A DNA stretch of 7,103 nt from Bacteroidales bacterium (GCA_018400545.1 JAGYLT010000118.1:1-7103); one strand, 5' to 3'. Positions 1-5,946 are shown, counted from the first letter of the stretch. Translations and numbers: made by a program. The notes: generated by a model not told the origin, from the letters alone.

Positions 1-807
1 CTTTTTACTTTCCCCGTGGAACAGATCTACCATTTTGCACCGTGGTCGTTGTTCATCATTTTCACGTTTTCAAAAAAAGCCATCAAAGAGATTTTCGCCA
101 ACCCATTCCTGAAATTCAATTTTATGGTGTTTGCCGCCAACATCCCCATTTACTGGAGTTCACCTGAAGTCTATCCCCGTTTCATCCTGATGCTGGCGCC
201 GCTGCTTTTCGTGATCTTCAGCCACTTCGGCGTTTACAAAGCCAGCGAATTCCCGGTGAGGAGAAAAATACTGGAATACCTTTTCCTGGCTGTCAGCATC
301 ATTGCTACACTTGGTATCTGGTATGCACCGTTCCACCCTGACACCCATTTCATTTCCAATATCTGGCTGAAAACGGCCATCATTTTCGTAGCCGCGGCCA
401 TCACCACATTTTTATTTTACAAGATAAAAAGGTCACGGATGATCCTGTTTGTGATTATGTTGCTGATCCTGCGCACCAGTTTCGACTGGTTCGTATTCCC
501 GCCACGCGAGAAACACCTGAAACCCTATGTTGACGACGCCATCGAAATGGCGCAGATGACGAAAGGAAAGCCACTTTATCTTTATCTGGGAACCATCAGG
601 GATAACCCGAACACATTTTACATTACGCGCGAAAGGATGGAAATATTAAAAATAACGGATAATAAAAACATCCCCGATGCGCTATATTTGTCCGAAGAAA
701 AGTTCTTACACGGTGAAAATTACGAAAAGCTTTTTGACTACACCATTTATTTCGAAAAGCGTAAACTTTACCTGGTTAGATTTATCGATACGAAAAGTGA
801 TAGTTAG
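1..807 (+). CDS. ArnT/PMT-like membrane glycosyltransferase, C-terminal part (5' end outside window)
   Basis: The reading frame is open from base 1, with five codons before the first possible start (GTG at 16), so this is a 5'-truncated gene of which about 268 codons are visible. The protein is strongly hydrophobic in its first two thirds, with several membrane spans. A segment with Pro-Arg-Phe followed by Leu-Ala-Pro (about residues 55-70) resembles the 'R-Y-x-L-P-x-x-P' region of GT39/GT83 (PMT/ArnT-type) enzymes. It ends in a soluble tail of about 90 residues. Such enzymes move a sugar from a polyprenyl-phosphate carrier to lipid or protein on the periplasmic side of the inner membrane. 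The catalytic N-terminal acidic loop is outside the window, so donor and acceptor cannot be judged. The permease gene follows after 18 bases, which suggests one transcript and an envelope role. Another polytopic envelope protein remains possible. Confidence 0.6.
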   Translation, partial: LFTFPVEQIYHFAPWSLFIIFTFSKKAIKEIFANPFLKFNFMVFAANIPIYWSSPEVYPRFILMLAPLLFVIFSHFGVYKASEFPVRRKILEYLFLAVSIIATLGIWYAPFHPDTHFISNIWLKTAIIFVAAAITTFLFYKIKRSRMILFVIMLLILRTSFDWFVFPPREKHLKPYVDDAIEMAQMTKGKPLYLYLGTIRDNPNTFYITRERMEILKITDNKNIPDALYLSEEKFLHGENYEKLFDYTIYFEKRKLYLVRFIDTKSDS

Positions 808-825
808 CGATTTATACTGCGCAGG

Positions 826-1911
826 ATGATATTAAAAAAATTCGACTGGTACATCATTAAAAAGTTCCTGGGAACCTTTTTCTATTCCATTGCCCTGCTT
901 ACGGTAATTATCATAGTTTTTGACATTTCAGAAAAAATTGACGACTTCATCGAAAATGATGCGCCGCTGAATAAAATTATTTTTCAGCACTACATGAATT
1001 TTATTCCTTTTTTCGTGAATATGTTCAGCTACCTGTTCACCTTTATTGCGGTGATATTTTTCACCTCGAAGCTGGCCATGAACACCGAGATCATTGCCAT
1101 TTTGAGCAGTGGCGTAAGTTTTAACAGGCTTTTGTACCCATACATGCTGTCGGCGTTTATTCTAACGATCATGTCGTTTTATCTCGCCAATTTTGTGATC
1201 CCCAAAGCTAACATTACGCGACGTGAGTTCAAAGACCAGTACATCGAAAACCTCACCAAAAGTAAGGACCACCATATTCATTTACAGATTTCTCCGGGCA
1301 CCTTTGCCTACGTGGAATCGTTTAACCTGCACACCAATACCGGCCAGCGGTTTTCGCTGGAAAAATTTAATAAAGACCGCAGCCTGGCTTTTAAGCTGAA
1401 TTCGGATAAAATGGTTTACGATTCCGTTTCCGGCAAGTGGAAAATCTACAACTACTACATCCGCAATATCACCGAAAATGGCGAAAAACTCCGGAAAGGT
1501 TCCCAGCTCGACACCTTGCTTAATTTGCAACCTTCCGATCTGTTTTTCAAAAAGGAGGATTTTGAGGTGATGAATTATTTCCAGATTCGCGATTATATTG
1601 CCGAGCAGCAGATGAAAGGAAATCCGCGCATCAAAGACTACCAGGTAGAAAAACACAAACGCATTGCTTTTCCTTTTGCCACGCTGGTGATGACCATCAT
1701 TGGGGTAGCCCTCTCCTCGCGCAAGGTTCGCGGCGGCATCGGGCTGCACCTTGGCATTGGCATCGGGCTGGCATTTCTGTTCATCCTCATCATGCAGGTA
1801 TCCACGGTGTTCGCCGTTTCGGGCAACCTCTCCCCCGCCCTGGCCGCCTGGATGCCCAATATCATTTTTGGGATTATTGGCTTTTATCTTTATATGCGCA
1901 GTTTGCGATGA
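826..1911 (+). CDS. LptF/LptG-family permease (lipopolysaccharide export)
   Basis: A 361-residue protein of the YjgP/YjgQ family. In the Lpt system, LptF and LptG form the inner-membrane core that, powered by LptB, extracts lipopolysaccharide and passes it to LptC. The layout fits: three N-terminal membrane spans (about 12-34, 55-80, 100-124), a periplasmic beta-rich domain (about 125-270), then three C-terminal spans (about 279-298, 305-330, 338-358). The charged N-terminus (MILKKFDWYIIKKFLGTF) and the 'HKRIAFPFATLVMTIIG' entry into span 4 are typical of the family. The start is supported by this canonical N-terminus. There is no convincing Shine-Dalgarno site, as is usual in Bacteroidota. 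Length matches the family and nothing is missing. The C-terminal 'SPALAAWMPNIIFG' stretch looks more like LptG than LptF, but I cannot separate the two paralogues with confidence, so no symbol is given. Confidence 0.9.
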   Translation: MILKKFDWYIIKKFLGTFFYSIALLTVIIIVFDISEKIDDFIENDAPLNKIIFQHYMNFIPFFVNMFSYLFTFIAVIFFTSKLAMNTEIIAILSSGVSFNRLLYPYMLSAFILTIMSFYLANFVIPKANITRREFKDQYIENLTKSKDHHIHLQISPGTFAYVESFNLHTNTGQRFSLEKFNKDRSLAFKLNSDKMVYDSVSGKWKIYNYYIRNITENGEKLRKGSQLDTLLNLQPSDLFFKKEDFEVMNYFQIRDYIAEQQMKGNPRIKDYQVEKHKRIAFPFATLVMTIIGVALSSRKVRGGIGLHLGIGIGLAFLFILIMQVSTVFAVSGNLSPALAAWMPNIIFGIIGFYLYMRSLR

Positions 1912-1918
1912 ATTCCTG

Positions 1919-1936
1919 TGGGAATAGTACTTCCCA
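1919..1936 (+). terminator. possible weak terminator hairpin after the permease gene
   Basis: TGGGAA (1919-1924) pairs with TTCCCA (1931-1936) across the loop TAGTAC, starting eight bases after the permease stop codon. The following tract (TTTCAAATTT) is only moderately T-rich. Position suggests an end for the upstream operon, but the stem is short. Confidence 0.3.
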
Positions 1937-2035
1937 TTTCAAATTTCCTGCATACTTTTTTCGGAGAATGCTGGTAAAATATTATGCAGATGGTCTGAGG
2001 CAATTATTTCTTGATTTTGCTCAAACATGCTTTCA

Positions 2036-2073
2036 CGCAAAGCCAAATAAGCAAATCGTAAAACAACGCAAAG
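2036..2073 (+). repeat. left CGCAAAG motif pair flanking the GxxExxY remnant
   Basis: CGCAAAG occurs at 2036-2042 and 2067-2073, just before the ATG at 2082. ACGCAAAGA (2066-2074) is the exact reverse complement of TCTTTGCGT at 2578-2586 on the other side of the remnant. CGCAAAG-rich flanks are something I recall as common around GxxExxY genes in Bacteroidota. That link is memory, not a search. Confidence 0.5.
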
Positions 2074-2253
2074 AAAATGATATGACCGAAAATGAGATTT
2101 CATATAAAATAATCGGAGCAGCAATTGAAGTTCAAAAAAGTATTGGCACCTCTCCATTTTGCACAAACACTAACATATCTTAGGCGCTTACAAAATCGCT
2201 ATCGTTGACGTGTTCTCGATGTTTAAATTTCCAACGTTCAATTATTTCTTGTC

Positions 2254-2293
2254 ATTCGTATTCTTTTCATCGAATTAAAATTCGTTCAATTCG
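2254..2293. repeat. ATTCG/CGAAT-rich patch with a small palindrome
   Basis: ATTCG occurs at 2254-2258, 2280-2284 and 2289-2293, and its reverse complement CGAAT at 2271-2275. CGAATT (2271-2276) and AATTCG (2279-2284) form a perfect 6-base inverted repeat around AA. It lies inside the DNA that interrupts the GxxExxY remnant. No function can be assigned. Confidence 0.35.
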
Positions 2294-2322
2294 CGTAATT
2301 AGATGATTACTTTTTTCTTTGA

Positions 2323-2338
2323 TCCCGCATGTGCGGGG
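2323..2338. repeat. GC-rich hairpin resembling a type I-E CRISPR repeat core (single copy)
   Basis: CCCGC (2324-2328) and GCGGG (2333-2337) pair across ATGT, and the stem is followed by GAAATGA. The core CCCGCATGTGCGGGG is very like the stem of type I-E repeats (of the form CCCCGC..GCGGGGA). In a strongly AT-rich surrounding it stands out. Only one copy is present: no second copy lies about 61 bases to either side, and no cas gene is in the window. It may be an orphan repeat, a transposon-end hairpin or chance. Confidence 0.35.
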
Positions 2339-2417
2339 AAATGAAGTTGCTTGCTTTACCTGACAGATTGCTCCCACACAGTGGTCTTTATTCAGTCTTT
2401 TGCCGAAAAAACGTATT

Positions 2418-2468
2418 AACTTCCAAATCAGAATCTGCCATTTTTTGGCAGAAGTTGAGTTGGAAATT
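2418..2468. repeat. 51-base imperfect palindrome (REP/MITE-like hairpin)
   Basis: Arms 2418-2440 and 2446-2468 are complementary at 18 of 23 positions around a TTTTT loop. The inner seven base pairs (TCTGCCA / TGGCAGA) are perfect and the outer part (TTCCAA / TTGGAA) is also paired. The hairpin sits in the DNA between the internal and C-terminal pieces of the GxxExxY remnant. Its size and form fit a REP-like or miniature mobile element, or a relic terminator. Copy number elsewhere in the genome is unknown. Confidence 0.5.
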
Positions 2469-2567
2469 ACTTATACTTATCAGGATTGAAACCGGGATTA
2501 TTGATAAATTTCAACAACAAAATTCTGAAAGGAAATATACACATCATTGTAAATAATTTATTGCTGT

Positions 2568-2607
2568 CTTTGCGGCATCTTTGCGTTTGTTCTTTCCGAA
2601 CTTTGCG
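2568..2607 (-). repeat. right CTTTGCG motif cluster flanking the GxxExxY remnant
   Basis: CTTTGCG occurs at 2568-2574, 2579-2585 and 2601-2607, directly after the C-terminal GxxExxY piece and in inverted orientation to the CGCAAAG motifs at 2036-2073. Together the two clusters bracket a 0.57-kb interval, as terminal inverted motifs of a mobile cassette might. Confidence 0.5.
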
Positions 2608-2682
2608 AGAAATTTAGCATCCGGCACATCAAAATAATATAGGTGTTAATGCGAAATATTCACCGGTCAGCAAAATTTCCCG

Positions 2683-2690
2683 TAAATTTG
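2683..2690 (+). promoter_or_regulatory. candidate Bacteroidota -7 box (TAAATTTG) for the carboxypeptidase gene
   Basis: TAAATTTG fits the TAnnTTTG -7 consensus used by the Bacteroidota primary sigma factor. It lies 19 bases before the ATG at 2710, which implies a very short leader. No clear TTTG -33 box is seen at the usual spacing, so the call rests on the -7 element alone. Confidence 0.35.
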
Positions 2691-2709
2691 AAAATCAAAA
2701 CCCAACGTC

Positions 2710-5241
2710 ATGAAATTATTTTTACGTTTATCCATCGCTATCATGCTTGCCTTCCCGATATTCATTAGTGGACAGGCCATTTCCCCAAATGAACTTTTCA
2801 AAGATTCGGGTGAGATGTATTTCAGCATAAAAACAGATGATCCTGATATTATTGAAAAATTGGGCAAAATCGTTTCGATTGACAAAATTGATAACAAAAC
2901 AGTTTATGCATACGCCAATCAGCAGGAGTTTTCTGATTTCCTGTCATTAGGTTTGGATTGGAATTTATTAACTCCACCAGGTAAATCCGGTGACCTGCCC
3001 AGGATGCTGGATAATGTAAACATCCGGAATATCGATAGCTGGGATTTCTACCCGACCTACGATGCTTACTTAGACATGATGGCCCAGTTTGCCGCCGATT
3101 ATCCCGACCTTTGCGATACGCTCAGCATCGGGCAAAGTGAAGAAGGCCGTGAGCTGATGATGGTTAAAATATCTGACAACATTTCTGTTCGGGAGGCTGA
3201 GCCGCAATTTCTTTACACCGGAACCATGCACGGCGATGAACTGGCTGGCTATGTGCTTTTGCTGAGGCTGGCCGATTATCTGTTGAGCAACTACGGCTCC
3301 GATCCGGAGATTACGGCACTTGTGAACAATGTGGAAATCTGGATTAATCCACTTGCAAACCCTGACGGAACTTTCAATGGAGGGAACAATACCGTTTGGG
3401 GATCAACGCGTTACAACGCCAACTGGGTTGACCTGAACAGAAACTACCCCGACCCCAAAGATGGCCCCCACCCCGACGGTAATGCGTGGCAGGCCGAAAC
3501 CCAGGCGTTTATGCAACTGGCCGAAGACCAACATTTTGTGATGTCGGCCAACCTGCATGGCGGCGCCGAAGTGATAAACTACCCCTGGGACACATGGCAG
3601 CACCTGACCGCTGATAACGACTGGTGGTATTTTGTTAGCCGCGAATATGCCGACACGGTGCACGAATATGCCCCCGGCAATTACCTGGACGGCTTTAACA
3701 ACGGGATAACCAACGGCTATGCCTGGTACACCATCAGTGGTGGCCGGCAGGACTACATGAATTATTTTCACCATTGCCGGGAGGTGACCATGGAATTGTC
3801 GAACACCAAAAAACTTTCCGAAAGCCTCCTGGACGACCACTGGGAATGGAATTACCGTTCGCTGATCAATTACATCTGGCAATGCACATACGGAGTCAGC
3901 GGCATCGTTAGTGATGAAAATACGGGGGTTCCGGTTGCTGCAAAAGTTTTTATTGATGGGCATGATGAGGATAATTCGTTTGTTTTTTCCGAAGCCCAAA
4001 CCGGTTTTTATCAGCGTATGCTGGATGAAGGGGTTTATGATATTACATTTTCTGCCGATGGGTATTTGCCCCAAACCTTCGAAAACGTATCAGTGACGAA
4101 ATATTCAACCACAAATTTGAATGTATCCCTCAATTCAGGTGAACTTCAGGCAGCGTTTTCAGCATCCGATACCCTTATAAATATTGGCAATACAGTGAAT
4201 TTTCAGGATCAGTCCACCGGAAATCCGATTTCCTGGTTGTGGGTGTTTGAGGGCGGATCACCAGCAAACTCAAACCAAAAAAACCCAACCGGTATTTCGT
4301 ATGAATCACCCGGAATTTTTGATGTTTCCCTGACCATAAAAAATGACGGTGGCGATACTTCCTCTTTCACGAAAACCGGCTATATCCACGTGCTCAACAA
4401 CTATAACATGGCCAACCAAACCATATCAACATGCAATGCACTTTTTTACGATTCAGGTGGTGAAAACGGCAACTATCAGGATGAGGAAAATCTGGAGATG
4501 AGCTTTTTACCGGCTGCCAGCGGATCACAGATTCATGTTTCATTTATGGAGTTTAATGTGGAAGATCAATCAACCTGTAATTACGACTGGCTTAAAATTT
4601 ACGATGGAAGTTCTACAAATTCACCACTTCTTGGTACTTTTTGCGGTACAGAACTGCCCGGCAGCTTTACCGCATCAAATCCTGATGGAGCCCTGACATT
4701 TGCTTTTCACTCCGATTACAGTGTAACCCGTCCCGGATGGAAAGCCGAAATTACCTGCTTTCAAACTCAGGAACTTGAATTAAGCGTAGGTTGGAGCGGG
4801 ATTTCATTATTCGTTGAGCCGGAAGACTCAAGCGTTCAAAATATGTTTTCGGAGGTGGTGGATGATCTGGAGATCATCATCGGGGAAACCGGAATTTACT
4901 GGCCCTCGGCAGGCATAAACACCCTGGAAAATTGGATACCTGAAGAAGGATACATCCTGAAAATGAACGATAACAATACAGTCGCAGTTGCCGGTTCTGT
5001 TGATCAGCCGGTTACGTTACAACTGAATGCAGGCTGGAATTACTTCCCGGTTTTATCCGCCGAACCTGTCTCTGTAGCCGGGGTCAATAGTGCCATTCCG
5101 GATGCGTTGGTTTTAATTAAGGAAATTGCCGGCACTTCAACCTATTGGCCTGCAATGGGTATAAATACGCTCCTAAACCTCCATCCAGGAAAATCATATT
5201 TAATCTACCTCAACAATCCGGCTAACTACACTTTTGAATAA
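2710..5241 (+). CDS. secreted M14 zinc carboxypeptidase with TTR-like, PKD, CUB and duplicated C-terminal modules
   Basis: An 843-residue exported metallopeptidase. Residues 1-23 are a signal peptide (cleavage near ISGQA). About 113-390 is an M14 domain of the regulatory (CPD/CPE-like) type: zinc ligands His174 and Glu177 (HGDE) and His283 (NLHGG), substrate-binding Arg234 and Asn243-Arg244 (DLNRNYPD), a GGRQDYMNY stretch with candidate catalytic Tyr, and catalytic Glu362 (TMELS). All key residues are present, so it should be active in removing C-terminal residues from peptides. About 394-475 is a transthyretin-like carboxypeptidase regulatory domain, and 480-562 a PKD domain. About 575-683 is a CUB domain with four cysteines (575, 623, 645, 683) and the acidic calcium-site pattern. 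Residues 689-843 are two copies of a module with GW at the start and YWPxxGINTL in the middle. No typical T9SS sorting domain follows. The gene stands alone between a decayed region and hairpins, so substrate preference is unknown. Confidence 0.92.
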   Translation: MKLFLRLSIAIMLAFPIFISGQAISPNELFKDSGEMYFSIKTDDPDIIEKLGKIVSIDKIDNKTVYAYANQQEFSDFLSLGLDWNLLTPPGKSGDLPRMLDNVNIRNIDSWDFYPTYDAYLDMMAQFAADYPDLCDTLSIGQSEEGRELMMVKISDNISVREAEPQFLYTGTMHGDELAGYVLLLRLADYLLSNYGSDPEITALVNNVEIWINPLANPDGTFNGGNNTVWGSTRYNANWVDLNRNYPDPKDGPHPDGNAWQAETQAFMQLAEDQHFVMSANLHGGAEVINYPWDTWQHLTADNDWWYFVSREYADTVHEYAPGNYLDGFNNGITNGYAWYTISGGRQDYMNYFHHCREVTMELSNTKKLSESLLDDHWEWNYRSLINYIWQCTYGVSGIVSDENTGVPVAAKVFIDGHDEDNSFVFSEAQTGFYQRMLDEGVYDITFSADGYLPQTFENVSVTKYSTTNLNVSLNSGELQAAFSASDTLINIGNTVNFQDQSTGNPISWLWVFEGGSPANSNQKNPTGISYESPGIFDVSLTIKNDGGDTSSFTKTGYIHVLNNYNMANQTISTCNALFYDSGGENGNYQDEENLEMSFLPAASGSQIHVSFMEFNVEDQSTCNYDWLKIYDGSSTNSPLLGTFCGTELPGSFTASNPDGALTFAFHSDYSVTRPGWKAEITCFQTQELELSVGWSGISLFVEPEDSSVQNMFSEVVDDLEIIIGETGIYWPSAGINTLENWIPEEGYILKMNDNNTVAVAGSVDQPVTLQLNAGWNYFPVLSAEPVSVAGVNSAIPDALVLIKEIAGTSTYWPAMGINTLLNLHPGKSYLIYLNNPANYTFE
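4774..5238 (+). repeat. two tandem C-terminal protein modules (GW...YWPxxGINTL)
   Basis: Inside the carboxypeptidase, residues about 689-767 and 770-843 share the order GW(S/N), a Glu-Pro run, an 'L-x-I-I/L-I-K' strand, YWP-(S/A)-x-GINTL, and a GY/SY-(I)L/I strand. The two copies are divergent in DNA, so the duplication is old. I recall this module at the end of several Bacteroidota secreted proteins. Its role is unknown to me and could be ligand binding or surface attachment. Confidence 0.6.
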
Positions 5242-5253
5242 TGTAATAATTCA

Positions 5254-5306
5254 CCCATTTTGGGAAGGATTTTCCCGATTCAGGAAATATTTTCCACTTT
5301 TCTCTT
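5254..5306 (+). terminator. hairpin cluster after the carboxypeptidase gene, probable terminator
   Basis: Three small stems follow the stop codon: CCCA/TGGG (5254-5264), GGGAA/TTCCC (5262-5276, an alternative to the first) and GGAAA/TTTCC (5283-5295). The last is followed by ACTTTTCTCTT, a pyrimidine-rich tail. Each stem is short, so termination efficiency is uncertain. Confidence 0.4.
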
Positions 5307-5428
5307 GCGAACCTTTTCTTTTAAAGCCAAAAATATGTACGATTTGGTAAATTTTATTAACATTTTTTAATAGCCTTTAATTGATTGATTACAGGTTGTT
5401 TCCTGTTAATCGCGTCATTTTACTCCGG

Positions 5429-5436
5429 TATATTTG
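5429..5436 (+). promoter_or_regulatory. candidate Bacteroidota -7 box (TATATTTG)
   Basis: TATATTTG is an exact match to TAnnTTTG. Transcription would begin near 5443, about 17 bases before the ATG at 5460 and about 150 before the ATG at 5592. The -33 position (around 5405-5409, GTTAA) matches TTTG poorly. The placement just ahead of the 30-codon ORF supports that ORF being the first gene of a small operon. Confidence 0.4.
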
Positions 5437-5459
5437 AGGGTATTTGTGAGAAACTAAAA

Positions 5460-5552
5460 ATGCATTTCACAACATTTGCATTATTTTTTTGGTTAATCCA
5501 TTATCTGATTGGGACCTGGATAATTTTTTTTCTAAAAGCATTATTAAAGTAA
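5460..5552 (+). CDS. putative 30-residue single-span membrane peptide
   Basis: A complete ATG-to-TAA frame of 30 codons encodes a peptide with one long hydrophobic run (about residues 4-25, starting MHFTTFALFFWLIHYL) and a short Lys-containing tail (LKALLK). It would fit as one inner-membrane span with the basic tail inside. The A-rich bases ahead of the ATG (GAAACTAAAA) are typical of translation starts in Bacteroidota, and a TATATTTG box lies at a fitting distance. It ends 39 bases before the next membrane-protein gene, so the two could be co-transcribed. I do not recognise a family. AT-rich DNA yields short hydrophobic frames by chance, so this is a hypothesis resting on position and composition. 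Confidence 0.35.
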   Translation: MHFTTFALFFWLIHYLIGTWIIFFLKALLK

Positions 5553-5591
5553 ATGGTAAGACTCTACTAAAACTCACTAATACAAACTACT

Positions 5592-5867
5592 ATGGATTCA
5601 CGTAAAAATTTAGATTTACTGTTGGGTGTGTCTATTTTACTATCAGTTGGTTTGTTGCTGTTTGAATTCTATATCTGGTTAATCATTCCGGCTGCTTTGA
5701 TTTTGGCCGGAATCTTTTCCAAAAAATTTACAGCAACTGCATCAGGCACCCTCCGAAACATCGGAAGTATTTTTAGCGTGTTGATTACCAAAGTTTTCCT
5801 ATCAACCTTATTCTTTCTGATTCTGCTTCCGATTGCTGTTGCCCAGGGATTAATTTCCAGACATTAA
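5592..5867 (+). CDS. small three-span membrane protein, SxtJ-like
   Basis: A 91-residue protein with a short charged N-terminus (MDSRKNLD), two closely spaced hydrophobic spans (about 8-25 and 28-43), a polar linker with Lys and Arg (44-62), and a third span (about 66-88). The C-terminal half, a 'IGSIFSVLITKVFLSTLFFLILLPIAV' type stretch, resembles the end of SxtJ-family proteins, which are small membrane proteins often found in exopolysaccharide or carbamoyltransferase loci. No such partners are seen here, and the protein is shorter than SxtJ proteins usually are, so the family call is tentative. It lies 39 bases after the 30-codon ORF, with which it may form an operon, and ends 26 bases before a strong terminator. 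Cellular role unknown. Confidence 0.6.
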   Translation: MDSRKNLDLLLGVSILLSVGLLLFEFYIWLIIPAALILAGIFSKKFTATASGTLRNIGSIFSVLITKVFLSTLFFLILLPIAVAQGLISRH

Positions 5868-5893
5868 AATTATTTTTAACGATTGAAAAATAA

Positions 5894-5925
5894 AAAGCCG
5901 CATGATCATCAGATCGTGCGGCTTT
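5894..5925. terminator. strong bidirectional terminator between converging genes
   Basis: A 14-base-pair stem (5894-5907 with 5912-5925, one G-T wobble) closes a four-base loop ATCA. On the minus strand the stem runs into GGCTTTTTATTTTT, a textbook T tract for the ribosomal-protein transcript. On the plus strand it runs into GGCTTTAATTTTAT, which serves the 91-codon membrane-protein gene. It sits in the 79-base gap between the two converging units. Confidence 0.9.
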
Positions 5926-5946
5926 AATTTTATCAGCTTCAAATCC

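Larger units (their letters stand above)
2082..2560 (+). pseudogene. decayed GxxExxY-family gene in three frames
   Basis: Three pieces match the GxxExxY family (PF13366, a small PD-(D/E)XK-like nuclease-fold family of unclear function, usually about 125 residues). (1) 2082-2150 starts MTENEISYKIIGAAIEVQKS-IG, the canonical N-terminus. (2) 2152-2187, shifted to the next frame, reads L-HFAQTLTYLR-RL and matches the 'HxAQxLTYLKL' stretch near the end of the family. (3) 2477-2560, in the third frame, reads LSGLKPGLLINFN and then a ...HIIVNNL end, the canonical C-terminus. The roughly 70 residues holding the signature GxxExxY continuation and the nuclease core are missing between pieces 1 and 2. 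About 290 bases of unrelated DNA separate pieces 2 and 3, and a TGA ends piece 2. The family stop after NNL is also lost. No functional product is possible. Any 91-codon reading of this region ends in noise. Confidence 0.75.
1912..2709. other. AT-rich accessory spacer without an intact gene
   Basis: About 800 bases between the permease and carboxypeptidase genes hold no complete coding region. The content, left to right, is a weak hairpin (1919-1936), CGCAAAG motifs (2036-2073), an N-terminal piece of a GxxExxY gene (2082-2150), a shifted internal piece (2152-2187), an ATTCG/CGAAT-rich patch (2254-2293), a GC-rich hairpin (2323-2338), a long imperfect palindrome (2418-2468), a C-terminal GxxExxY piece (2477-2560), CTTTGCG motifs (2568-2607) and a promoter box for the next gene (2683-2690). 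It reads as a site of repeated insertion and decay. Confidence 0.7.
5242..5591. other. AT-rich spacer with hairpins, a promoter box and a 30-codon ORF
   Basis: The stretch between the carboxypeptidase and the 91-codon membrane protein contains the hairpin cluster (5254-5306), a TATATTTG box (5429-5436) and a short hydrophobic ORF (5460-5552). I see no RNA gene or recognisable riboswitch in the remaining bases (5307-5428 and 5553-5591). Confidence 0.6.

Noticed and set aside
1282..1865. Two minus-strand frames antisense to the permease gene
   Set aside because: They have no family features and overlap a well-supported gene.
1908..2183. A 91-codon frame whose ATG overlaps the permease stop (ATGA), looking like a coupled downstream gene
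   Set aside because: Its first 58 codons have no protein character and cross CGCAAAG motifs and a hairpin. Only the part from 2082 is recognisable, as the start of a GxxExxY gene, and it breaks after about 23 codons.
2323..2470. A CRISPR array
   Set aside because: Only one repeat-like hairpin is present. No regular spacing, second copy or cas gene was found.
2329..2556. A 75-codon plus-strand frame
   Set aside because: It runs through the hairpin and the palindrome and reads the GxxExxY C-terminal piece in the wrong frame.
3403..4074. A 223-codon minus-strand frame
   Set aside because: It lies wholly antisense to the catalytic domain of the carboxypeptidase, whose motifs are unmistakable. 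It is a by-product of codon composition.
5307..5428. A riboswitch or small RNA in the AT-rich spacer
   Set aside because: No conserved aptamer core or strong GC-rich stem is visible.
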